A stretch of DNA of 60,000 bases from Hydractinia symbiolongicarpus (Eukaryota; Cnidaria; Hydrozoa; Anthoathecata; Hydractiniidae), in NCBI RefSeq assembly GCF_029227915.1, contig NC_079883.1, forward strand, positions 23,934,001 to 23,994,000. The letters run 5' to 3'. Positions 31,652 through 40,200 of the stretch are shown one piece after another. The translations under genes were made by a program, and so were the position numbers. The notes below the pieces were generated by a model. That model saw only the letters and a list, made by a program, of their open reading frames with translations. It ran no database searches and had not been told where the DNA came from. Within the stretch, counting starts at the first letter, position 1; each line of letters starts with the position of its first letter.

Positions 31652-31683
31652 TTATTAGTAGGCAATTGCGGGTTGAATAAATG
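31649..31683. promoter_or_regulatory. Divergent start motifs in a 29-bp spacer, copy 1
   Basis: The minus-strand capsid ATG (31651) and the plus-strand ATG (31681) are 29 bp apart. Each is preceded by AATAA (CTAATAAATG and TTGAATAAATG). No 3' end can lie between divergent starts, so here the motif cannot be a poly(A) signal and is more likely a promoter or initiator element. Confidence 0.5.
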
Positions 31684-32945
31684 CCGATTAATCCAATATA
31701 TGAAGGAGATGAATTTACGCCAGAGGAAGGCATTCCAGACGAGCCTGAGGAGTTTAGTAGCGAGAGCGAGATCTTCGGTCTGAGGATATTCCAGGAGCAA
31801 GCACTACACCCGCAAAACCTTCACGAGGCGGCCTCACTGACACCACGACTCCCAAAACCTTTACGAAGCTCTTAGTGGGGAGCTGGGAGAGCCGAGTGCG
31901 AGATACTATAACGAGTTTAAGCTCGAAGGAAACCAGCTTCTTTACAAGGGTGTAGAGCTCACGAAAATGAATGGTGAATTGAGAGCAATTACCAAGATAC
32001 AGAAGAGGTTGGGTGCGGGGCGATTGCGAGACATGGGCTTTACCGAATATACCACACCAAACAGGGGCAGTAAAGCAGCGGCTCAGAAACTCCTTAACGA
32101 GATTGTTCACGTTGTAGAGAAGGCTGATGACATCGAGATGCTGCCACTGGTCGAGAACGTGCTCGATAACACGGAGAACCTGATCGAAGATACTTCCTTT
32201 GGCAGGGATATCACAGAGCGTAAAAGAAGAAGGGTTAAACTACGAGCTTCAAACGCTAAGGGGGAACCTCAAACACTTGAAAGGTAAGATGATATTTTAC
32301 GATAGTCAGATAGACAAAGCAGAAGGCAAGGTGAAAGATCTCGAGAGCAACAAAGCCACGCCTGGGGCATCCAACAAACAGCTAGATATCTGGGACAGGG
32401 ATATAGCCGAGGCTAAGAAAGAGCTAGAACAACTCCAAGGTCAAAAAGATGCCACAGTAGAAGTACATTTTCCTATCTCTTCATCCAGCATCCATACTCA
32501 GCTGAGGAACATCAAAGACACCTTGATGAAGATCGCAGGGGATGATAAAACCTTGGTCAAAAAGCTCATGATTCTCTTCAAGCAACAAGGCTTGACGATA
32601 GCGAGTATCGTCTCAGCTATCGGTCTCCTGATTTCAACCATCGTGCTCGCCGTTACGGGAGAAAGTACAGGGGCTGTCGGTGGAGCTGCAACAGGAGGAG
32701 GTGCCGATGACAAGGGTTTTGTACGGAAACAGCTTGAAAAACTCGGACGATTCCTGAAGTACCTAGCAGCCAAAGCTGACTCAGCCTTACCAGGGATTAT
32801 TGGTAGTGTTGCATCGTTCTCCTTCAAAGTTGCAGCGAGAGTCTTCGAGTTCGCGGCAAAGCACTTGTACATGGCCATGGCTGCCGCCGTGGGTATTGTT
32901 GTTGCGTATGTGGGTAACAGGAGGAGTAAGGGCAAATCGCACTGA
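31681..32945 (+). pseudogene. Large hydrophobic/coiled-coil Polinton protein, copy 1 (frameshifted)
   Basis: Counterpart of 56090-57342. N-terminus MPINPIYEGDEFTPEEG is acidic; then comes GVELTKMNGELRAITKI and a conserved EYTTPNRGSKAAAQKLLNEI block. A long coiled coil follows (FYDSQIDKAEGKVKDLESNK), then LRNIKDTLMKIAGDD, a membrane span (IVSAIGLLISTIVLAVTG), a Gly-rich hinge, and a C-terminal hydrophobic helix (LYMAMAAAVGIVVAYVGN). Frameshifts lie near 31780 and 32220. The position between the major and minor capsid genes suggests a virion membrane or capsid-cement role, but this is inference. Confidence 0.7.
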
Positions 32946-32947
32946 GA

Positions 32948-32976
32948 GTCTAGTATGTTGATAAAACACATTAGAC
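32948..32976. terminator. Hairpin between convergent genes, copy 1
   Basis: 12-bp arms with two mismatches (32948-32959 and 32965-32976), 5-nt loop, just past the stop of the plus-strand hydrophobic protein and before the minus-strand minor capsid gene. Copy 2 has an 8-bp hairpin at the same junction (57348-57373). Confidence 0.5.
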
Positions 32977-32979
32977 CTA

Positions 32980-33632
32980 TTTCTTCATCCATATGAATGC
33001 AAGATCCCAACGCGATAACGGTAGCCTTGGTATCATCATGTTTTTGAGCTTTGCCAAGGGGATTGTTACTAACGACATCTATTACAGACCCTGATGCTTG
33101 ATGCTTCGTCGACTGCGAGATCTTGCCAAGGGGCTGGTTACTAACCAATCCCTTTCCGGCGTTAATCTGCAGGTTAACACCAATCGAGAAGTACTCCTTA
33201 CTGATGAGTATCTTGTTCGTGAAATTCACGACACTCCCGAAATGAAGGCTCATGTTGCTGGGTATCATGTAGACTCCATGAGCAACCGAGAAAACGACCT
33301 TGCTACGTGCATACTTGAGCACATTTTGCGCGAACCCGGGGTAAGGATGTGGTCAGATGTTGCATAGAAATACCACAAGCGGATGTTGCGCAGTAGGTAG
33401 CAAAATTGAGCTGAGTGGACCAGAGAATGAAATGGCTTTGCCATGTATTCAACACCGCACCAAAGTGGAATCCGTAGTCAATTAGGATGTTGGGGAATTT
33501 TACCATGGACGAGGACCCCTTTGCATCAATAACGATGTCTTGCATTGAGAGATCTTCACCCTTGAGTCTCTCAAGATATCTCCCATCTGTAGGGACATAC
33601 TTTGCCTTTGGGTTATACGAGTAAATGCTCAT
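32980..33632 (-). pseudogene. Minor capsid candidate (penton-like), copy 1, internally deleted
   Basis: From 33632 it starts MSIYSYNPKAKYVPTDGRYL and continues to TYCATSACGISMQHLT. The frame then shifts, and a central part present in copy 2 is missing. The C-terminal part reads MLKYARSKVVFSVAHGVYMI and PSNMSLHFGSVVNFTNKI. Its position beside the capsid gene and its size (about 300-350 residues in copy 2) fit the single jelly-roll minor capsid of Polintons; this is by synteny and not by a visible motif. The C-terminal end is uncertain. Confidence 0.6.
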
Positions 33633-33648
33633 GGTTGTTTAAAGAAAC

Positions 33649-34314
33649 ATGAAGCAACTGTATATCACTGATATCGAAAAGCCTACGATATACGAGGACT
33701 ACCTGGGGCAGGACACGAGGATCGCTCTAAAACCCATCAGTATCCGCCCTACATGGTTGAACATCTACGGCGACACTGGCTTCACCATCCACAGGGAAGG
33801 ATCACGGATGTGCTCCAGAGGATCGAGATCATGAACGGTCTCTATAAAATCGAGGATCTCGCAAGCATAGTGAACAGTCAGGCAGGGGACAGGATCAAAC
33901 TCTTTGTCCTCAAAAATGGATTCTGTAGACTTCGTGTCAACGAGGGGTTCACTGTGGTGATTCATCGACAACTGCAAGAGCTCTTGGGCCTACCCTACGA
34001 TCCAAAGAAAAAGTACTATACCAAAGGCGATTATGATGACCTTTACAATACTGACGTATACCATAAGTTATGTTTGCCCTCAGCTAGACGAGGATGACTG
34101 CCTGCTTAACGGAAAAAAATCCAAGATTCTTGGCATGCTTCTCACCAAAGAGCTAAGTGCTTGGGGAGATATATTGACGTGGAGTTTTGATAACCCTGTA
34201 TACCTCCCTCTTAAAGATTCAACAGACAGGCTGGAGTTTATGCTCACGGATAAACATCACCATGATAAAAACGTTTCGTTCGTTGGAATTACTATGCATT
34301 TGCTCATAGAATAG
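33649..34314 (+). pseudogene. Conserved Polinton virion-type protein Y, copy 1 (two frameshifts)
   Basis: It starts MKQLYITDIEKPTIYEDYLG. After a frameshift near 33800 it reads GLYKIEDLASIVNSQAGDRI and CRLRVNEGFTVVIHRQLQEL; after another near 34080 it ends WSFDNPVYLPLKDSTDRLEF and HHDKNVSFVGITMHLLIE. The C-terminal pattern (DNPVY.PLK...., then G..L.I) is common in Polinton proteins encoded next to capsid genes; I recall no firm function. Copy 2 (58472-58952) has lost its start codon and the central part. Confidence 0.6.
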
Positions 34315-34857
34315 ATGACAGATATTGCTAAGCTTTACCCGAGCTTACCTTCTGCACCTCCGGAGGGAAAGGAGGAGGACAGTTCACGTGTCTACAGACT
34401 CGAGAAAATCGAAGAGGTGGAACAATACCTACGAGCCGAGATTAAAGAGCGTGACAAGCTCGCTAAAAAGTTCAAAATGCATGATACGTGGGTTAAATAT
34501 ATGGATCACGGGTTACTAGCGGTAAGTGTGATAACTTCAGGCGTTGGCGTTGGTAGCATGCTATCTGGAATCGATGTACCATTAGCCGTGGCTATGGGTG
34601 GAATTACAATTGCCGTAGGGCTGGGACAAACAGGTCTACGAAATGCGGGGAAGAGACTGGGCTCTAAGAGTAAAAAGCATGAGAGCATCAGACTATTAGC
34701 AGAGACCAAGTTGAACTCTATCGTTGACTTGATCTCGAGAGCTGTGGAGAATGGTGTTATTAGCGACCACGAGTTCAGCCTAATCATGCAGGAGAAACAG
34801 AAGGACATGGTGCTGAAGGAGCAAGTCCGACAACGAACACGCAAAATCGTGGACTAG
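34315..34857 (+). CDS. Two-span Polinton membrane protein, copy 1 (C-terminus cut)
   Basis: MTDIAKLYPSLPSAPPEGKE starts a family widespread in animal Polintons. Residues 25-60 form a charged helix (YRLEKIEEVEQYLRAEIKER). Two hydrophobic segments follow (LLAVSVITSGVGVGSML and PLAVAMGGITIAVGLGQTGL), then a basic loop and a helix ETKLNSIVDLISRAVENGVI. A TAG at 34855-34857 ends it; the same frame downstream still resembles the 40-residue tail of the 222-residue copy 2 protein. The ATG follows the previous stop by one codon (AATAGATG). Function unknown; probably membrane-inserted. Confidence 0.75.
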   Translation: MTDIAKLYPSLPSAPPEGKEEDSSRVYRLEKIEEVEQYLRAEIKERDKLAKKFKMHDTWVKYMDHGLLAVSVITSGVGVGSMLSGIDVPLAVAMGGITIAVGLGQTGLRNAGKRLGSKSKKHESIRLLAETKLNSIVDLISRAVENGVISDHEFSLIMQEKQKDMVLKEQVRQRTRKIVD

Positions 34858-34985
34858 ATCAATGAACGGGAGAGACAGCAGCTAGTCGCGCAAGGGCGTA
34901 AAGAGGGTAAACAGGAGCTGATAAAAAACTTGCAGTCTGTACAATATGTCAGCGGTACTTAGTGGAGCCACCAGCTTATTCATAA

Positions 34986-35013
34986 ATCTAGTGTTTTAAA
35001 CAACACACTAGAT
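34986..35013. terminator. Hairpin between convergent genes, copy 1
   Basis: 9-bp perfect arms (atctagtgt, acactagat) with a 10-nt loop. The same junction in copy 2 has atctaatgta / tacattagat (59618-59645): the G34991:C35008 pair is A:T there, a paired change that preserves the stem. Confidence 0.65.
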
Positions 35014-35070
35014 CACATGCTACTCGATTTCAAACACTTTTCACTATCTCGATCGATGATAAGACCACAG

Positions 35071-35289
35071 TCATATACGACACGTCGCTGCTTTTCGGAG
35101 AGCTGTCTCAAGTATTCTCTCCCAAGCGATCGTGACGCAAGGTTCACCATAAGGACCGTCTGTTTGTGTAGAAGCGTCTTTGTACTTTACCTTGCCATCC
35201 GCTTCGAGGAGTTCAGATTTTTTCATAGTTAAGTAGTTACGGATCTTTAGTGATTTGGCTTCCTTTTTCAGTGTCCTAACGTCGTTCAT
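35071..35289 (-). CDS. Rho-N/SAP-like small DNA-binding protein, copy 1
   Basis: A 72-residue product starts MNDVRTLKKEAKSLKIRNYL and continues TMKKSELLEAD, the helix-extended-helix pattern of Rho-N/SAP/LEM-type motifs (LKKEA..L.I..Y..MKK.EL). It then has KVKYKDASTQTDGP, a segment shared with copy 2 (KVKYRDIGTQTLGP). The motif resembles the one at the N-terminus of the Polinton polymerase. A role in binding element DNA is inference. Its C-terminal end may be shifted relative to the original frame. Confidence 0.65.
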   Translation of the reverse strand: MNDVRTLKKEAKSLKIRNYLTMKKSELLEADGKVKYKDASTQTDGPYGEPCVTIAWERILETALRKAATCRI

Positions 35290-35293
35290 GTTT

Positions 35294-35326
35294 GTTTTGA
35301 TGTGTTAGATCAACACACATCAAAAC
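35294..35326. terminator. Hairpin between two minus-strand genes, copy 1
   Basis: 12-bp perfect arms (gttttgatgtgt, acacatcaaaac) with a 9-nt loop. In copy 2 the equivalent junction has a hairpin with one bulge at 59921-59948 that keeps the outer ttttg/caaaa pairs but differs inside. Confidence 0.6.
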
Positions 35327-35335
35327 CTCTCACAT

Positions 35336-35941
35336 CTAGTCTACTACGACGAAGGATTCGTCATCAGAGTCGGAATCGCTAAGGTAGCGGGAGCCATAAA
35401 ACTCGACAACCTTATACTTACACTTGTCCAAGTAGGTTTGCATGTAGTAATTTGAGCCTTGCCTGTAAATGCCAGATAGCTTGATGATGGCATTGCACTC
35501 GCAGCTTTGTTTTAGTAGTACTTTTTTAAAATGGAAGTCGGTTCTGACTTTACCCTCCCACTCCTTCACCTTGGTGGTGATGTATTTACCTTTTTTCACA
35601 GGTGGGATGGTAAAGCAATGACCCTCCGTGGAGGGTCATTGCTTCACCATCCGACCTGTGAACTCTACCTTGGCCAGGATACTCTCATGCTTCTCTAACC
35701 ACTCAGGATGGTTATAGATATCACCATTAGAATAGAGCTTTTTAGGTGTTTTGATCAATAGAGGGGATAACTTATTGTCACTATTTTTATAGCCAATAAC
35801 GAAGCGTTCATCCTTGCCCTTGTTTGCTGGAATAGGATCGCTTAGCACGATATTTTCAATGTTTACATCTTCGATATTTAGTGGAGTCGCTTCAGCATAA
35901 AAGTCTCTTGGGTTAACATTCTCATTACCGAATTTGAACAT
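35336..35941 (-). pseudogene. Polinton acidic-tailed protein, copy 1, split by a fold-back palindrome
   Basis: The likely start is the ATG at 35941 (AAAATAAAAGGATG), giving MFKFGNENVNPRDFYAEATP and PLLIKTPKKLYSNGDIYNHP. The frame hits a stop inside the palindrome at 35597-35660. Beyond it, a 3' part reads KKGKYITTKVKEWEGKVRTD and ends in an acidic tail SDSDSDDESFVVVD. The start of the same gene's 3' end is visible at the edge of copy 2 (59963-60000, tail SDDDEEPFVVV). The function is unknown. The tail-to-head relation of the two halves is inferred from the palindrome geometry. Confidence 0.6.
35597..35660. repeat. Fold-back palindrome inside a coding region, copy 1
   Basis: 31-bp arms (35597-35627 and 35630-35660) with two mismatches and a 2-nt spacer. 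The right arm is coding sequence of the minus-strand gene; the left arm is its inverted copy, and the gene's frame is broken at exactly this place. Compare the palindrome at 10389-10463. Confidence 0.85.
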
Positions 35942-35970
35942 CCTTTTATTTTGTGGAAACTGCAGTTCAA

Positions 35971-36129
35971 CTAGGGTTTGGTACACGTACAGGTTCCACC
36001 GATATACGTAATGTATTCATGCCAGCAGTACCAGCATAGCAGTTTACCTTTTATGAGGAATCTCCGTCTACAGGAGCATCTGTCGTAGGTGTCGAGTACT
36101 CGTTTACACTCATCACATTGTTCATTCAT
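35971..36129 (-). CDS. Cys-rich miniprotein, copy 1
   Basis: A 52-residue frame: MNEQCDECKRVLDTYDRCSC begins with CDEC and CSC, then LLCWYCWHEY has CWYC and the end has GTCTCTKP. The paired CxxC/CxC spacing suggests a zinc ribbon-like fold. Spacing is tight: it starts 4 bp upstream of the end of the repeat protein gene and ends near the start of the next gene, consistent with a compact viral-type gene block. No family recognised. Confidence 0.55.
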   Translation of the reverse strand: MNEQCDECKRVLDTYDRCSCRRRFLIKGKLLCWYCWHEYITYIGGTCTCTKP

Positions 36130-36132
36130 CGT

Positions 36133-37023
36133 TTACTTACTCAACAAGAGCTCAAGGTCTGTCTTTTCATCCTCCGAAAAACACCAGCCTATGACCCTAC
36201 CGGGATGCCATGCAACCGGAGCTAGCTCATCTCTAATTCTATACTTCTCCGCTTTCCGCTGATGATAGGCTTCGAGCAGATCATTGTTAGCCATGCACAT
36301 TTCCCGGGTCACGAACCAGTCCGGAACAAACTCGAGTGCTCTGGGATATTCTTGAACCGCTATGTTACACATCTCCTGGGTCTTAAAATGATCCGGTACA
36401 TCCCCAAGTGCCCAGGGATCCTCTTGAACCGCTATAGCGCACATTTCCTGGGTCTTAAAATGGTCTGGAACATCCTTGAGCATCATAGGATCCGCTTGAA
36501 CTGCCATAGTACACATTTCCTGGGTCTTTAAATAATTAGGAACAAACATGAGTGCCCAGGGATCCTCTTGAACCGCCATGTTACACATCTCCTGGGTCTT
36601 GAAATGATCCGGTACATCCCCAAGTGCTTTGGGATGTTCTTGAACCGCCCGAATACACATTTCCTGTGTCTTGAAATGATCCGGAACTTCCTGCAGTATC
36701 ATCCAGGAGCGCTTCTGCACCACCCCAATACACAATTCTTGTGTCTTGAAATGGTCTGGGACATAGTGCAGCAGCTCGGGCTGTTCCCAAACTGCCATGA
36801 CACACATTTCTGGGGTCTTTAAATGATCAGGAACATACATGATCATTCGCGGGAGATCCATAACCGCCTTGGCACGCATTTCTGGGGTCTTTAAATAATT
36901 AGGAACATACATGAGTGCCCAGGGATCCTCTAAAACCGCCATAGCGCACATTTCCTGGGTCTTGAAACGGTCAGGAACATCCTTGAGCAGATGCGGGTAC
37001 AGGCCAACAGCATCGGCACACAT
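36133..37023 (-). CDS. 24-residue tandem repeat protein (VPDHFKTQEMC repeats), copy 1
   Basis: A 296-residue product contains nine full 24-residue repeats of consensus VPDHFKTQEMC.MAVQEDPWAL, plus a partial one at the start and a degenerate one (VPDWFVTREMC) before a distinct C-terminal domain (LAPVAWHPGRVIGWCFSEDE). This resembles the repeat proteins (DUF4116-like) found in large DNA viruses and Polintons, which are predicted helical repeat scaffolds. The first ATG at 37023 is inside a repeat; upstream, the same frame continues with FRTPEMC into the right TIR, so the N-terminus is probably lost. Confidence 0.7.
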   Translation of the reverse strand: MCADAVGLYPHLLKDVPDRFKTQEMCAMAVLEDPWALMYVPNYLKTPEMRAKAVMDLPRMIMYVPDHLKTPEMCVMAVWEQPELLHYVPDHFKTQELCIGVVQKRSWMILQEVPDHFKTQEMCIRAVQEHPKALGDVPDHFKTQEMCNMAVQEDPWALMFVPNYLKTQEMCTMAVQADPMMLKDVPDHFKTQEMCAIAVQEDPWALGDVPDHFKTQEMCNIAVQEYPRALEFVPDWFVTREMCMANNDLLEAYHQRKAEKYRIRDELAPVAWHPGRVIGWCFSEDEKTDLELLLSK

Positions 37024-37056
37024 TTCCGGGGTCCTGAAGGGATTCTCATGAACCCT

Positions 37057-37258
37057 ATGGACTTTCCCCTACTCAATTGCGCATGCTCTGAATTTTGTTG
37101 ATGTCAGCATTATTCCCGTTAGTCGCTATTGCGCATGCGTTGGATTTTATCGGTATTCCCGGAATTGTCGGATTTATCGGATTCGGGGAATTCGGGATTT
37201 AGGGAATTTCCCTTGTCGTCGTCGTCGACTGCGCTAGAACGAACATTTTCCTATCTCT
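37057..37258 (-). repeat. Polinton 1 right terminal inverted repeat
   Basis: Reverse complement of 21656-21857 with scattered mismatches. It ends ...cattttcctatctct. The variant AGAGATAG (minus strand) at this end matches the left terminus of copy 2 at 46213 better than the left terminus of copy 1. Confidence 0.93.
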
Positions 37259-40200
37259 CAAGCTATGGCGCTATTGAAAACGGCTAACTATATGGTTACT
37301 GGCTAATTATCAGTTCTCCTTGTGCCTAATTTGCTTGAAAATCTTTCTTGAGATCAACCCAAAGTATCACAAAATATTTTTCTAAGATTTCTTAGAAATG
37401 ACTTGATTTTTAAAAATCTCACTAAGTATACTTGTGCATCACATCACATGGATTTGTATCTTTGTATTAAATTCTCTTTTTAAATCAAAGAGACAAGGAG
37501 AGGTTAAAAAAGAGACAATATTTAAACAACCTGGTTTTAATGCAGTTTATGGTTAAATTGTATTCTTGTTTCTTATTTTTAAAACGTACTTTCTTTTTCA
37601 GATCAGCTGTTATCAAACCATGCACCATCACCATTTTCACAAAATTTCAACAAGAGAGTAAATTTTGAAGGCCTAAATACTGAAATGCTAATATGTATTT
37701 ATTGCTGAATTAATAAACAATGAACTACTTCATCATTCAAATTGAGCTCGTTCAGAAGTTATTATATTCGAATCGTCAAGTTTCTACATAGCAAGATTTG
37801 TATTCTGGAATTTCCAGAATTTTCCTGATCACTTTTAAAAATATCCAGTTAAAGTTTTAACTGTTATTTTAGAATACCACATATAGCTATGTAAAATTTT
37901 TATTTTTTATTTATTGAGTTGTATTTTAACATTGCAGGTTAGTTACAAAAATAGTTAAGAATCGTGATACTCGTGATTTGTTTACCCATAATTCTCCGTT
38001 TTCAAGGTCTACTTTAAATTTCAAAATCTTTCAGGCTAATGACGGAAATCTTAAAGCCGCAGGGCTTCTTGTTTATAATTTGTAACATGTACATCACAAA
38101 TATTTAAAATGTAATGTCTAAGTAAACACTTGTTCAACCAGCCATTTTAGCCATTTTTATTGTTTTCTCTTCCACTTCTTTTACCCTGATTGAAATAATG
38201 TATAGTCAAGTTAAGTCAAGTTAAGGCAAGTTGAGTTGAGTTGAGTTAAGTTGAGTTGAGTTGAGTTGAGTTGAGTTGAGTTGAGTTGAGTTGAGTTGAG
38301 TTGAGTTGAGTTGAGTTGAGTTGAGTTGAGTTGAGTCGACAGTTTGCTGAAATGTTAAAGTTGAGAGGTTTTTTGATCAAACCGTCTATTCCCAAAAAGG
38401 TTGGTTCACCCAGGTTTAGGAAATTTGACCCATTTCCAACCCATTCCAAGGTGTTCCCTAGTTATCCCCGCAGGAGATGACGTCAGTTATTTCCGGGTTT
38501 CCAAGTTATTTAGCTACAAACTTGAAAGCGCACTGCAATGATTTCAAAAATACCTGGTTCGGTATTTTCAGACATAGACAAACTTTGCGTATTATTATAC
38601 AAGAATCGCACTCATAATTATTTAATTATTGTGAACTTCTCCATTTTAAAGAAGGAGTTATGCTGATATCATGCTCCAAGTGCCAGCATACCAACGTAAG
38701 TGCTACCGATAATCTTCATTCACGCATAAAATTTGTTCACAAACTTTCTCTTTCTTGCTCACTATGCAATTGAAGTCATGAATTTTTCACATCTGAAGAA
38801 GTCTCATCATCACTCAGCAAAACTATTTCAAGAGCCTAAAAAGCCCGGTTGTTATAAATTGAGACAAATGTACAAGCCGTATTCGCTTTTGGAGAAATAG
38901 GCCGCAGACACAATGCCATGCAAATTTTTTTAAAATGTATACACTTGTATTGGTTTAGCATCAATGTGTGACTCTGTTAAATAGAGACGATTGATAACAA
39001 GTTCTGCTTAAAATATTCATTATTATGTGAATATAAACTGTGTTAATATTTTTATATTTGTTAGCCTTGGTTTGAAATATATTTAGAGAATAAGCCCTTG
39101 GAAAAATCCACTAAGCCAGAAAAACGGAGAAAAAAGTATAAGTTGTTATTTACCTGTCGCCTTAAATTTGTTTACTTAGTTACCCACACCGGTAGTGACG
39201 TCAGTTATTTCCAGCCGTTTCAAAGATATTAGGCCTTAAACAAAAAATGGCAATGGCTTCGCTAATTTTAAATACGCTATTGACGTCAGTCTAATGCATT
39301 GACGCCATGCTGTAGCGTCAGAAAAGTTTAAACTTAAGACATAACTCTTTCGGCTACATCATAGAAGAATGGACACATTCACCTTGCTTGGTACAGACAG
39401 ACACACGGAATCAGCCTGTTATTTACAGAGGATACTTTAATTTATAATCAATGTCGTTAATAGTATATCGTAGTATCGTTTTTTCGTTCATTACCACATT
39501 GTTAGTTACTCTTTTATGTGTTGTGAAACTCCTTATTATTATAGCTAAATAAAATTTGTTGATTCATAACAACAGGTCAATTTAAGGCTAAATAGCTCTG
39601 TTCAGCTAAAAAGCAGCTTCTCGATAATTTGTCAGTATTTTTGACTTTATTTAGCACTGTTCTGATATATTTGCATTATACATTATACTATTTTTACAAC
39701 ACATGGTATGAGATGTTAATTGCAGAGATACTACTTAAATCCACTTAAAAAGCTTTTCAAAATTTACTGAATGTTTCTGGTCACCAAATGATTAGCTATC
39801 TGCACGCGAACCTTGAATATACGTACGATAAACTTTATGAAAAATAATAATGAGAATATGAAACGAATACTGCTATTTAATGATTTAAGTGCGATACCCA
39901 AAGCGTAGGCCTTTTTTAGCTTTTTTTAAAAGGACATCGGAATGGAAGAATGCGTTGTAATGTTCTTAATGTTTTCGAAATTAAGCCTGTATATGTTTTT
40001 GGATGTTTTTTTTGAAAGCAGTTTCATCGCCGGCAAATGAAAACCCGCGATTTCCCGTAAATCCCGGTCTTGGCCCGTATAGTCGAATGATACAAAGAAA
40101 GTACCCAGGAAGTAAACTCATTTCCCGAACGATTTTTAAAATTATTTTTGCACCCCTAAAACCCATGAGACTTGTAGTTTTTAAAAATGTTTTCATTATT

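Larger units (their letters stand above)
21656..37258 (+). mobile_element. Maverick/Polinton copy 1 (15.6 kb, both TIRs present)
   Basis: A large self-synthesising DNA transposon bounded by ~200-bp terminal inverted repeats. It carries the hallmark set: protein-primed DNA polymerase B, packaging ATPase, DDE integrase, major and minor capsid candidates, and Polinton accessory genes. The left part (to about 28.6 kb) is read on the plus strand; the right part is mixed. The ends begin AGAGA. The six bases flanking each end (ccaacc and caagct) do not match, so the usual 6-bp target duplication is not seen. Most core genes carry stops or frameshifts, so this copy is not autonomous now. It is visibly less AT-rich than the host DNA on both sides. 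Confidence 0.93.

Noticed and set aside
32498-33322. Minus-strand 274-codon frame opposite the hydrophobic protein gene
   Set aside because: Only its first ~110 codons match the minor capsid family; the rest is antisense to the conserved plus-strand coiled-coil gene, so the length is accidental read-through.
36262-36822. Plus-strand frames with repeated LLGLKMIRYIPK-like motifs
   Set aside because: They are the antisense shadow of the 24-residue repeat gene on the minus strand; the minus frame has the conserved repeat and C-terminal domain.
36133-37057. Regularly spaced 72-bp repeats as a possible CRISPR-like array
   Set aside because: The repeats are protein-coding, diverged and without unique spacers; the host is eukaryotic.
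38246-38449. Minus-strand frame with repeated NSTQL
   Set aside because: It is the translation of the TTGAG microsatellite.
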